This document shows, piece by piece, positions 35,801 through 49,700 of a stretch of DNA of 64,000 nt (the stretch's first letter is position 1; each line of letters opens with the position of its first letter). The DNA lies in assembly GCA_030248065.1 (NCBI GenBank), contig JASAMV010000403.1, positions 1 through 64,000 on the forward strand. The letters run 5' to 3'. The position numbers were made by a program, and so were the translations under genes. Source of the DNA: Rhynchonema sp. JSB1_4 (Eukaryota > Nematoda > Chromadorea > Monhysterida > Xyalidae). The notes under the pieces were generated by a model. That model saw only the letters and a program-made list of their open reading frames with translations. It made no database searches and was not told the DNA's origin.

Positions 35801-37449
35801 GCCGCCGCATCTGATCTTGGATTCAATGTTACGTAAAAACTACTATTTAACTTTCCCACGAAAGCCAAATTATAAATGCGGAAAAAGCTTTGAATGTTAG
35901 AGAGCAACAGCAATTTTAATTAAGAAGTTGATATCTTGTGGGTATTTTATCATGAATGATATCACAGCGCATAAACTGCGAACCGCACCTGTGCTTAATA
36001 ATTAATCTCAAATAAAAACACGAAAAAACTGAAAAATGTTACCCAGCATTCATTAAAAGTTAGTAAAAAACAACAAAAAGTTCGCTGCGCGCGTGGATGT
36101 TTGAACCCGCGACCTTTTCGTCTTCAGTGATGCGCGTTAGACCGTTCGGACATAACTGCTTCGCCACTTTCCTTCACAAACATTACTATGTACATAACTA
36201 CGCGTGCATTGCTGCATTGCCTATTGTGCTGGCTGCCTGTGTGTGTGTGTGTGCTGGCTGCCTGCCTGTGTGTGTGTGTGCTGGCTGGCCGGCTGTGTGT
36301 TGTGTGTAATGCATTGTGCGCTTTATGAATCAGGCAACTACGTAGCGTGCACTAATGCATTGTTGTGTGTGTCTGAGCGTCCATTATGGCTCTTTTTGAG
36401 CTGAAAAACGTTTAACCAATTGGAATTAATATATGTTTGACGTAACAACGATTAAAAACACATATCACCGCTGATTTTGGCTTTAGAACCATACTTTCTG
36501 TACAAAAAGTCATGGTCTGGAACCGTTCATACTAAAAGTTACGAACTCGGCGATAGCACTACCGTGTTTCTCGAGTGCGAAAACCACATAAACAACTTTA
36601 ATAGTTCTGGTAACCCAACTTTTCGGCGAAATTTTACTTCGGGAAGCACACTTTACATACAAAAAGTCGTGGTCATGGTCTGGAACCGGTCTCAGTCGTG
36701 GAGTTACGAAGTCGGCGATAGCACCATCGTGTTTCTCGTGTGCGAAAACCCTATATGCGATATTAACATTTCTGGTGTTCAGTAACGTCTGGGCCCTGAC
36801 TACTACTTTGTGGAAAAAAAAAGGGAAAGAACGTTTTTACAAAAATTTCAACTGTATCTTGCCCGCGATCGCGCGAGTGGGCACGCAGCGGAATGAAATT
36901 TTGTGTGGACCTAGAAGTCCACGCCGTACAAGTTGTGTGCAAGTTTGGGCTTCTCAAGTTAAGTCTTGTGAAAATGGCGTGAGTTTAAATTTTTCAACTC
37001 ACGCAATATAAGGAATGAACCATATGTCGCTTAGCATTACCATGCTAGCTCCGATACGGTACGGTACGTAGGTGATGGGGCTAGCCAGTGAGCTCAGCCA
37101 ACTTAAGCTTACAGTTGAGACTCAGGCTGGGCACCAACACTTCGCTTTTCCTAGCGTCCAAGCCCAACCACTGAAATCGAGGAATAACTTTCTACTTTAC
37201 CCAGGGCAGTGTGGTCGTGCTGTCATGAGCTTGAACGAACTTGTTTGTTGCAAGTTTGATGCGAAACACTTGGGCAAACTATGTGAATATGTTATCTTGC
37301 CCACTCGCCCACATATGTACCTAGTGAGATCAACTCACCCTTTGTATTCTCAGTGGCCGTGAGTACTCAACTCCACCCTCGAGTCGAAATCCCCATGGTG
37401 TGTAGAGACTGTCACGCTGCAGCAACACATCGATCTGATAACCGGCCAT
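32822..37449 (-). CDS. PDZ and ZASP-motif protein (ALP/Zasp family without LIM domains), complete, 5 exons
   Basis: Exons on the minus strand: 37449-37339, 34608-34460, 34184-33983, 33880-33369, 33050-32822. Phases agree and encode 400 aa. Exons 1 and 2 form an N-terminal PDZ domain (about residues 5-87) with the ligand-binding loop PWGFRLEGG and the LKPGDHLIVVDGYDASRLTH half, as in ALP/Enigma/Zasp proteins that bind alpha-actinin. A Ser-rich linker (seven Ser near residue 120) follows. Exon 4 ends with LVHAQYNSPMAMYAPHNVAD, a good match to the ZASP motif that contacts the alpha-actinin rod. The last exon contains SYSFRRID and stops at 32824-32822, with no LIM domain. Likely location is the Z-disc or actin attachment sites. 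Downstream LIM exons could belong to an isoform not visible here. Confidence 0.88.
34660..35223. repeat. Exact 180 bp inverted repeat in intron 1 of the PDZ gene
   Basis: Arms at 34660-34839 and 35044-35223 are identical when one is reverse-complemented; I compared all 180 positions by eye and saw no mismatch. The 204 bp spacer is unique sequence, with weak continuation of the symmetry for about 20 bp. Each arm itself holds the small palindrome ATGCCCCAAGGGGCAT. No target duplication is visible. Confidence 0.9.
36080..36160 (-). repeat. tRNA-like sequence, probably SINE head or tRNA relic
   Basis: On the minus strand there is a B-box-like CGGGTTCAAAC, preceded by AAGGT, and an A-box-like GTCCGAACGGTCTAACGCGC further 5'. 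CTGAAGA sits where a Phe anticodon loop would be. The expected T and anticodon stems do not pair, so this is not a working tRNA. Confidence 0.35.
36238..36310. repeat. GTGTGTG / GCTGGCTGCCTG microsatellite
   Basis: Two interleaved simple repeats are visible by eye in intron 1 of the PDZ gene. Confidence 0.8.
36487..36770. repeat. Tandem duplication of about 160 bp
   Basis: Two successive copies share TACAAAAAGTC, GGTCTGGAACCG, the pair CGGCGATAGCAC and CGTGTTTCTCG, and GTGCGAAAACC, in the same order. The second copy is offset by about 157 bp and moderately diverged. It lies in intron 1 of the PDZ gene. Confidence 0.7.
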
Positions 37450-38142
37450 GTTGATGCCCCTGCACGCCGTGATCGGGTGTATGCTGATCCTCCTGATGTA
37501 ACACTCCAATGGTCGAATGGTGTACCAAATCGGCGCCCAACTTGATGTTATTGGTTCGTCCGTCTGGTTGAAAACTGCTGCTGGTGGTCTTTTGCTGGCG
37601 CCGACGGACCGGACTCAATTATATGTGCGCGATGTGCAAAACTTGCTGCTGCAACCGGGCTAATTTAGTGTTGACGAGCGGACAAAACGACCTGGTAGTT
37701 ATGCGCTGCAAAAATTCAGCTGCGGACGTGGTTATAACAACAGCGATGCGCCATATAGCCAGCGTGTGCCGCTCAACTTTTTGCAGCAGCACATTGCTTG
37801 CCTGTGTGTATGCGTATATCCACTTGGTTTTTGCGTAACTCAGTGGCGCGCGTAAATATTCGAACAAGCTGATAATGCAGCACCCAGGACTAAAACTCTC
37901 CAAGCTTTGAGCCTTGTGTATGATGGTTTAACTGCGCAAGAGAATGGTTAACGTACCGCCAGCCGGTGAACGACCGCAGTGGCGCAATGCACAACAATGT
38001 GCCACACAGCGGGCCAGCCAACGCAGTGGTTTGCTTTTTGCAGTGCAGCACCGCGGCTCCTAGAGCTCTATCAATCGCATTAAACTGCACACAACAGTGC
38101 AGTGCGCAACCGACCCAAAAAAAGGGCGCAGCACGCAAAAAA

Positions 38143-38236
<94 letters not shown>

Positions 38237-39117
38237 AAGATGTTAGAAGCAGCAGTTGTTGTGTCGACAATACCTAGGTAGGTAGCTGAGTGCCACTGTA
38301 CCTCGAAGCACTACAGCTAGACGTAGTTGACTAGAGCTCAAACTTAGTGAGCTCCAGAGTTGACATCGCTGCTGCTTGCTTTTTGTCATTGACAGTGCTC
38401 CACGGCAGTAGATAGGGCTGGTTGTGTGTCACCACGAATGCACTTGGCTCATCAGCGAGCGTAGTGCACCGCCGCATTTGGGCACGCACCACCTCCATAG
38501 TTGGTTGCACCTGCTTGTCCGTCTTGTCACACCGAATAGACGAATGTGGCCAAGCACCTGCCTGGCACTGAACTACCCAAGGCCGAACGGCGCAATGTCC
38601 ATAAAGGATGAGGCTTCGGAGTCACTCTGCCCTCTTCGTGGTGACATGATCGAGAACTGACGGCTTCGGTCACTACAGAGGTGTTCATCAGGAATGTACA
38701 GGGTAGCAAATCAGCAATGTTGTGCCTACCTGCGGCAGATTGGGGACCGAACTGCCCATCACAGTTAGGGGATGCACTGCACATAAGCTCAACGACATTG
38801 GTGCATACTGAAAGACGGGATACCTGAAAAACGTTGCAAAAGTAAACGGGCGGAACTTTCAGCAATGATGATTAAAGTGTAATAAAATACCACTGCCTCG
38901 ATATGCGAAAGGCCAAACAAACGACGGCCATATGTGTGTGACTCGCGATGTGTAGAATGTAACCTAATAGGTGCCAGATGGGCAGGGACGTTTTCAAAAT
39001 GAATTACCGACATAATGCGCAAGTTGGAGAGTGAGGGCCACAAAACGACCACAAAGAGTTCCATTGAACTAAATGATCATCATCGTACTTTCAGTTTGAT
39101 CGATGGTGTGGCGCAAT
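37450..39117. other. Divergent intergenic region between the PDZ gene and METTL1
   Basis: The two genes are transcribed away from each other. The interval holds an uninterrupted run of A at 38144-38234 and no further gene. The first 200 bp upstream of the PDZ start read as possible 5' UTR. Confidence 0.45.
38144..38234 (+). repeat. Poly-A run of 91 bases
   Basis: Uninterrupted A from 38144 to 38234, followed by TAAAGATG. The upstream 180 bp (GTGCAGTGCGCAACCG and similar) could be a retroposed element ending in this tail, but I found no flanking duplication. Confidence 0.85.
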
Positions 39118-40751
<1,634 letters not shown>

Positions 40752-40773
40752 TGGAAGAACACCATTAGCCTTC

Positions 40774-40779
40774 AATAAA
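40774..40779 (+). terminator. Polyadenylation signal of METTL1
   Basis: AATAAA lies 23 bp downstream of the TGA at 40749-40751, a plausible cleavage signal for a very short 3' UTR. Confidence 0.6.
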
Positions 40780-43732
40780 TTTAAAAAATTTATTTCTTGT
40801 ACTCATAAATTGATTTACTTTTGTTATGTTGTGTCCTTACGCGGTTGGGTGGTGTGGTATCAAACTTGGAAATCGAACGGAATCGGATCTGCGCTTGAAT
40901 TTTATTTTATGATCTTGCCTGGTTTAGGGCTCAGCCAGATAAACCCGGACCCGAAATACAATTTTTTCCTCTGTCCGTGTTTCGGGCTATTTCAAAAACC
41001 CGAAACAAAATGCATGATATTCGAAAGTGTTTATCGTTGTCCAAGCACGAAGCGCGGTATTTCATATCGGAACTGACGATGAGTTCAAAATATTGTTAAT
41101 TCTTATGAAAGTAGATCCGATCCGATCACAAGTTTGATACCAAATGCTATAATTGATCCGATAAAAATTTCTCAAATCGCTACGCCCATTAGATTTATGC
41201 CCCGTCCGATCCGAACCATTTTGTGCACAATCTGACAGACTGCATTAAAATAATGACTGTTGGTTTTCGATTATTTGAACACTTCTCTTCCTTCTTAATG
41301 CACTTGAGACCGATTTATGTCTGTGTGGTGCAATTCAGACTAAAGTCTGAAACATCACATCTTTGTCAAAGAATGGAAGTGTACAGAATTGCAGAGTGTT
41401 TGCGAAGGTCTACGAGGCATCCTCACACCTCAGTGAAAAAGCGGCGCACGCGCACAAAGTCAACAGAAAAAGCTCGGGCTTGCATAAAATCTGTGATGTC
41501 TTTCTTAACGTGGATGATGTCTTTCTTAACGTGGATGATCTTTGCGCTTGTTTACGATTCCCCTGGCCTGTACGCTCGCAAGCGTCCCCAACTCTCTGTA
41601 ATCCACCCACTACATCCGATATTATTGTGATCTAATCGTAATCCATAGTCACCAGAGTCAATGGGAAAACTATTACTTTTACTATTTCAACTTTGAGCAG
41701 CAGGTACTGTACGCGTACTCTTGGCATGTTCCTGACGTCACGGTACACAACGCTGCTGCGTGGGTGCCTATTATCATCTGTTCTTGGATCACAATGAAGC
41801 CTTTGAGTCATATTTTTGTAGTCACAAAATTTGGCTGCGAAAAGTATTCGGATCTCAAGTGAGTCAAGAGTGCCCTCAAACGGGCTGGTTTTTCCTCTCC
41901 AAAACACGTGTTAGTCAACTAACAGAGACATTGTGTGAGTTCACACTGAAGTTGAGCTCCGTGGGATTAAATCCACACATTTTCGGCGAAAAATATGGAT
42001 CAATATTATTCTTTGTACAAATCCAGTTACAGTTTTGCAATTGCCAATACAATGAATGTGCGTATAACAATACAGCGACACCAGCTGAATGCGAATCCGA
42101 ATAGCAAGCAAACGCAAACCATTTCAACAACCAACTTAATATTCAGAGTGCATTTGTTGTGTTCGCATATTGTGTAACCGTTTTCAAACACCCCACACAG
42201 TCCACCTGGTTGGAGCATTCGTTACACCCAGCTTTCGGTCACAGTTCACTTGCAATTCTCGTCCACACACACAGGCACAAGGATGCGTTGCTTGCAAGGG
42301 CACTGGTAAGGGTCGCGTTCCTAGTGGTGGTTTGTGATCAGGGTTGGGCATAAATCAAGGCCTAACCGTTGCCTAATGCAAGACTTAGTTAAGCCTATCC
42401 AAGTCTAAGCCTGAACCACAAGCCGCTTTGGACGAGCAATGCCAGTACCCAGGCCAGCTTTCGAGGCGGGCATCAGATGAAAGTGCAACAGATTACACAG
42501 ATTCAACCCCTACCCCGTCACAACCCAACAACGGCAAGCGGTCACTAAAACACGCGGACATTGGAGCAACAGTGCATAAAATGGAGGAACCACACGAAAT
42601 GAAAGTACACAACAACCCGTTTGGCTGTGCGCGCGCGTGTTGACAGACTCAATAAACAAATAGCACTGGGCTGAAACACTTGTGAGACAGAATATGCGCG
42701 ACGCTGCAGCTAAAGTTTGACTCATCAGACAGTCACTAGTGTTGTACCGAGCATAGGGCTCTGTTAATGTCAGTGTAAAGTGGTGTGCCAAACACCGATA
42801 TGCATTTTTGCTCAAAATCAATAAGGGCGAGCTTCATCGATTCATAAGGTCTGGGGAACGTGACTTTCCTGGATCTTAAAAATAATCAGAGATTTTTTTA
42901 GCAGTGTACCACATTTAATCCCCATGTCGGTAGTACAGTAACCCAGCAGAGGTGGTACCGAACGACGTACATCCACCACAACGTGCACACAACACAACAT
43001 ATGTACAGTACATACTGTAACTGTGCACACTGGCACTCTATGAATTCTGAACACGCGACGGTGACGGCGCACATTATTATAATATTATTATCCGCATATC
43101 GGCGAGCCCACCTCAAGTCGATTTTTATCTGAAATCGCGTTGAGTTCGCGATATTGCGCACGTGCGCGCTCGTGGGGGATTAGATCGTACTCAGCTCTTA
43201 TCATCCTTATTTTACACTTTTACCGTCCCTCCATGTGGTTGCGTGCGATGAGAATAAAAACTTGGCTGTGATCATCTGTGTAAGTAAGTAGCTTCGTTGT
43301 GTGCTCAATAATAGTTCACCTCCACCCACACCCACACTATCAACACGGAACGGAATCAATAAGTCGTACTGTAATATTGTTTAGGTGTTGAACACCGTGT
43401 AATCTATTGTTCTTTTTATTGATACCCAACAGTTCCTATATTTTGATCCAGAAGTTATTAAAACATTTTTACTTCAGTCAACCCGCACCCCCATCAACTG
43501 CAATATGCCCATTCGGCACGTAGCGGCGTCATGACACTAAATCATCAATCGTTGTAATAAATCAGCGTTTTATTTATTTCGATTTACATCGAGCGAGTTT
43601 TGCTTAATTGCGGTGCGCGGTGCATCATCAAAAACGCCGGACCGGACACCATAGAACATCATAAAAGCGGGTGTTCAGTTTGGGAACGAAAAAAAGACGA
43701 CACGGACAAAATATTCTGAAAGTGGTCTCAAC
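40780..43732. other. Intergenic region before the cadherin gene
   Basis: It contains a fragment of the CCCGAAAC repeat (about 40930-41045) and a copy of the CCGATCACAAGTTTGATACC box near 41120. An open plus-strand frame at 42428-42643 (ending HNNPFGCARAC) has ordinary codon use but no splice partner or family. No gene is called. A TATA box is not evident before 43733. Confidence 0.4.
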
Positions 43733-46700
43733 ATGATTCTACGGTTTGCAACTCATTCCCTGCTGCTTTGCTGTGCGCTTGTAGTGACGAGGGCCCAGGA
43801 CACCAGCAGTGGTGAAGCCATACTGACGAGCCTGTATGCACCGGTGCTGCAAGTGACGTCACTGGTTGGGTACATCGACGAAAACGCGGACATCGGTACA
43901 CTGGTCACGACCAGTCCCGGACAGTCAGCTGATCCGATGCAAGTATTGCTCACTGATGATGATCTGGTTCGGTTTTTTCTTGGAATATTTTTCTTGGTTT
44001 TATACCTAATTATGAAATGTGCTGATTTTCATTGAATTCGACGAGCTTGAAGACAAACCGACAACGAACCTGGTGATCTGATTGCTTTCATTAGTTTTCT
44101 GAGAGCAGCTATCGTGCTGCCCGAAATCAGGACCGTCAGTAAGAAACATCATCGAAAAACGTTTTGTCCAAAAAAAGTCGAAAATCGAGGACTGATTCGG
44201 TCAAGTCAATCCGATCACCCAGTTTCGTTCCGCTCAACTTAATCTGGTCTGGTCTCCATTACGTCACTACAAAGAGGGTACAATGTAGCTGTTCCATTTG
44301 ATCACAGTTGCCGGGTATGACCGATGTTGTCTACCAGTACCGTCTAACGGGCAGTGGCTCATCTGTGTTTGGGATCGATCGAAGGGGTCAAGTCTATTTG
44401 AATGTTGACTACCTCGATGCTGATCCGCCATCACCACAACAGTACACCATCATTGTGAGTTTATTGGAATTATTGATTGTTTGCGATTATGAAGTTGGTC
44501 AGAAGCACATTCCTGCTGACTGTGAGTGATTGTAAGCCAAAAGCCAACATGGTGCTCGGATAGGATGTGCCGACGTTTTATGAAGGATTTTTTCGAATTT
44601 GCTGCAGCCGCTATTTCGGCCAGCATAAAAATTGTAGCCACACAGATAAGCGAGTTTTACGCTGGTCGAACTTAGTGACTTTACTATATTTCTTTAACTT
44701 CAAGCTAGTCACGTGACCAAAGATAGGTCCGATTTGAAATAACCTAACAAACAATTCTCGCTCCAGGTTGAGGCGCGTGAGACCAACACAGTGCCAGCAC
44801 GTCAATCACAACCGGTGACACTTACGATCAATGTCATTGATGTGAACGACAATGTGCCCACATTCAGCTCACAAGTCTACACGGCGACTGTCTCCGCTAG
44901 TGGGGGACCGAGACCCGTACTAAAGGTGCTTGGCCTATAATTCTCTCATTGTTCACGGCCCCGGACCCATTCGCTGTCATAGATTGGGCTCTGCAAAGAC
45001 CTGTTGGCACCTAACCACAGGAATAAGGGCCGCATCACCTTTTCGTATCCACGGACGGAGGCGGAGCCTGTCAATGTCCGGTTTGGGTCGTATAAAGCAT
45101 TCGTTTTGACAAGCGTGAAAATTATTCCCCTCCTCGTAAAGAAGAATTTTTACGCCAGTCGAAACTTGTGGAGCGCTGTCTCATAAAACACGGCCGAAGC
45201 AAGTATTGACCGTCTCGGTCTCCGTCCTTGGCGTTGGCAAGCCGGAACATAATGATAATGGTCCTTGATGCTTATGATCAGACTGCATCTACATATTGTA
45301 CCTAGCTCGACAATTGGATCAGTATGAAACATCGAACGTCACACACAGGTGCAAGCCACCGACAGTGATAGGGGTGTGTTCGGTTCACTGACGTACGTCA
45401 TCCAAGATGTGTCTAACAACGGACAAAGCTCCTTCCTCTACAACGTTACGGATAATGCGCTCTGGGCATTTGGTAATCTTATGCCTGGCGAACAATATCG
45501 GGTGTGTCGGTTTATTTCTGAATAATTGCATTCTTATTTTTTTTGCATGACAAAGCAAGCTGGATTCCGAAAATCAGTATGTCATAGTCGGGCCCGATAT
45601 CAAGTTGGGGATCTGCCCCCCGTGTCGGTCGCGTCTTGCCAGGGTAACGTGGCTTTTTGTACGCTGTTCGGCTCGGCCATGGCTCGGGCAAGTCTGGTAA
45701 CATTATTCAAGATCGTCCGTGAACTGACGAATGTTGGGATCTTTCGAGATTTATTGGTGACTTGAATTTCGCCTGGCGCATAAATTATTCCCGGTCAGAG
45801 CTGATCAGGGACTCTTTCACTGGTGCCATAAGTCACAATAATCATGATGTTTCATAACTGCGTTCCAGGTTGTGCTGCAAGCAGTCGACGGCGGTGGTGT
45901 GAGTGGCGAAACGGTGATCCTGGTCACCACCACTGACGAGCCGGACAACACGTTTGGCATAAATAACAATGACGGCGGGGACTTGCAGGAGTTCAGTGCC
46001 ACTGTCAGCGAGAAAACCACGCCGAATACGGTGGTCATGTCGCTAGGGGTTTGTTTGCTTGCTGCTTGACCGGTGTATAATGTGTCTTTATCTACTTTTT
46101 AGGTTGGCCACGCGACTTTTCTGTAGGAAGTTTTGTAAAAAATTGAAAGAAGAAGAAGATAAGAAATTTTGACAGAATTGTGTTTGACCAGTGTAAAACG
46201 TGGTCCCAAACTTGTTGGCAAAGAACTTTTTACGCTGGTCACGTATAATTAAACAAACCTTCATTATATGCACCATGATTCAGGGTGGATTCACGCCAAA
46301 TACAGTCACATACGCGATCACGGCCGGCAACAGTGACGGAAGTTTCAGAATCGATCCGCAATCGTGAGTTTGAAAAACTTGCCCTTCTGGAAAAAGTATG
46401 AACTCTGATTTTGTCTCATCTCAACGAGAATGCCCTATGTGCCACATTGGGCCTTATGAACTTTTCGCATCCACAGAATTGGTAGTGTGTGAAGCGCACC
46501 AAATCTGTTCTTGACCAGGGTTAATGTTATTTCCATACGTCCCACGCCCAGCTTCTGCGCTGGTCAAACATGTGCGCGAACAATATCGCAAAAACGGAGC
46601 AAATGCGGACAAACTGCAACTCCATCCTGTACTGTTTTCAGTGGTGTTCTGTCAACGGTGCTGCCATTCGATCGTGAGACAACATCATTCTATCGTTTGG

Positions 46701-49700
46701 TGATTGTGGCTAGTCCCATCAGCGCAGTTAGTTCCCGATCACCGCAACGCACCGTCGTGGTCGTGACCGTGGAGGATGTGAATGACAATGCACCCAGATT
46801 TATTGGACCACAACCGATCACATTCCAAGTGCGCGCCGGACTGCCAAACGAAGTCATCGGCAGATTGATTGTGAGTGCAGAATGTCTGAAATTCGTTGAT
46901 GACAATCCGGTAGAATGCACTATTCTGATGGGGACCGATGTCCGATAAGATCCTTCAGTGATTAGCGTGACCAGCAAGCACAAGCTGAATCAACTTTTAC
47001 GCCGGTCAATTCCACAATTCTTGATTACCTGCCACATCAACAAGCTGGGCAGCCAAAAAATACAATTTTTTTAGACGTTGGTTTATTGCCATGTAACCAA
47101 ACTTCAAACCTAAATATTAGTTCTGCGTCAAATATGAATCGAATCATATTCGTATTTCAGCTGGAGGACCTCGACTTTGGCGAGAACGCTCGTGTCACTC
47201 TGAGCGTCGACCCACCAAATTCGTAAGCTATCATTTTAAAATATTTCAAAAAAAAGAATTTCAATAAAATGTTTATGTTTCAATTTCAGACTGTTCCGCC
47301 TGGAGCAGAGTGGTGTGCTGATGACAGCCAACGCTCTGTCCAATCAACCCCCAGTCCATCAGCTCAACATCATTGCACGTGACAATGGGGTACCACCACT
47401 GGAATCTTACGCACTCGTTCAGGTTTGAGCCAGGGGCATTTTACCCACTTATATTTCACGCTCATGTGAAATGTCAAACTCGGTGAGTGGATCGGATCGG
47501 TTTTGGTTGCATGACTGCTGCATATGAGATTTCTGATCATGCGCTTTCGATAGCGAAAAAGTTGTTCGTCAGTTGTCTGGGGGAGCACTGGTAGGAATCA
47601 GGACTTTTGAACTAAGTCTGATGCGTTCACAAATTTGATATCGCACCACGCAATCATCATAACATTTTCTTTCAGGTGAATGTGATTCCTGACGGGTCCG
47701 GGGGCACCAACTCGCTGCTCTTCAGCACACCAACACCATCGTTCTTCACTCCAACCAGTGCGCCAACCACAGCCGCACCATCGAGCTTCTTCACAACGCA
47801 GACAACGGTTGAGACAACAATCGCCGAGAGACTACCGCCCGTCTTCCCTGAGAACGAATTTGTGCTCAACTTGCAGGTTTCTGCTGCTATTTGCGTATAG
47901 GCATCTAATGTGTTTGCATTCGCACTGACGATGACCTGACGCATCGCCCGCACAGTCTGTTAAAACCGGTGGAAACGGGCAACCGCTCTGCATGGGTACA
48001 ACAACTTAATGAACCACTCAAAATCATGTTTCACAGGAGAACACAGCACCCAGTGACATACTCACCGTGCACGCGTTGTATCCGGACGGCCAACCGGGCA
48101 GTATCGCGTACGTGATGCTCGATGGAAATAGGGATTTGTTCAGGTGTGCAAGATTAGGTGCCTATAGGCCACCAAGCTATAGCCTTAGCACGGCTCAGGC
48201 TCAGTGTGTCAAAAATCTTGAGAAGAAGGGGTTCGTTACCTACGACAAGAATATCATCAATTCATCAGGCATTTTGCACAATCTGAAAACAATGCCATGA
48301 TTTGGTGAACAGTGAAATGAGGTACACCGCCTGTCTGACTGATGGAAAAGGTTCACATATAATAAAACACATTACTCGGCAATAATCGTCGATATGTGCA
48401 ACAAACAATGCAACCTGATGTTTCCAGAACACGCACCCCTACGAATTGTTTCCTCTAAATTTCAACACTTCTTATCATCAGTGCTGGTTCTGAGAATGTT
48501 AAAACTGTCTGTTCCGCTATACATGTTCCTGAGTAAACCCCTCAAGACACATAATTCAAAAAGTGCCAATTTGCAGACTTGACGCGCGCACAGGCGTTGT
48601 GTCTACGTTGTCGCAATTGGATGCCGAGACACAGCAGAATCACCAATTGATCATATCGACCGTGCAGATGGCCGATTCGCACGTGCCGTTCACCGATCAG
48701 AATGCTGCCGTCGTCCAGATCAATGTCGTCGTGAGTTCACATATATGCAGTCGATTAATTTTTATTATTTATTCATAATTATGAAATAAAACTCACATGG
48801 ACAGTTGCGCGTGAGTTAAATTATTCGAACCCAACGAACTTTTATAACGCTGATAAAAGTATTTGTTCCGAAAAATTTACGTTGGTCATCACTAATCCAA
48901 AAAAGTTTACGCGTGTCAAAGGTGTCAAAATTGATCGTCTACTCTCCCCTCCATCGCAGGACATGAACGACTTCATTCCCACGTTCACGCAACAAACCTA
49001 CGACATTCAAGTGGCCGATTACACCCAGCCCGGCACCGCTGTGTTCCAGGTCGAGGCCACCGATCGTGATGTCACGGTGCGTTGGTGATTGTTGTGTGAT
49101 GTTTCATTACGTGCTACAGGCTACTGTCTTTTGAGACTCAGCGCCTTTGTTGATTAGGAAGAACATTTACTTTTTAGAGCAGTTGATGGGAAATTATGTT
49201 GCACCGGACTGACAATCGTTCATGGTTTATTATGGCTTAAAAATAAATTTGGTGATCGGATCACATCGGATTTCCTGATGCGACTGATATTGATCTGTGA
49301 AATTGTTGTTGATTTTGCTGTCTGTGCACAAGCTTTACGCTGGCCATAATTAGTGGCGGCACCACTCCTCAGTATTAGTGGGAGTAGCTGATCCTCAATT
49401 CACCTGACCTGACCAGGATCCGATCAACAAGTTCGATATTGGGTTCTCCTCCATAAGCCTCACTGAGAAAGTAAACATCGCATTTTACCTGTATTCGATT
49501 GCAGCCAGCGAACAGTGCAATAACGTACCGTCTGTCGGGTGAGAATGGCGCTGAGCGTTACTTCCGAATCGATGCCACCACCGGCATGTTGACTGTTGAT
49601 GGCGATCTCAGTCAGGTCATCGGACAGGAATTGGTGGTTGGTGAAAAATTACCAGATTTCTGTTAGTGTTTTTGCCATTTAGGCTTATTGCGCAAAACGT

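Noticed and set aside
36080..36160. Functional tRNA on the minus strand
   Set aside because: Promoter-like boxes are present, but the anticodon and T stems do not pair, so it is a relic or SINE head at most.
37890..38277. Poly-Lys/poly-Phe frames
   Set aside because: They are the translation of the 91-base poly-A run.
42428..42643. Plus-strand frame of 71 codons
   Set aside because: Composition is plausible, but there is no splice partner, promoter or known family; kept only as a note in the intergenic entry.
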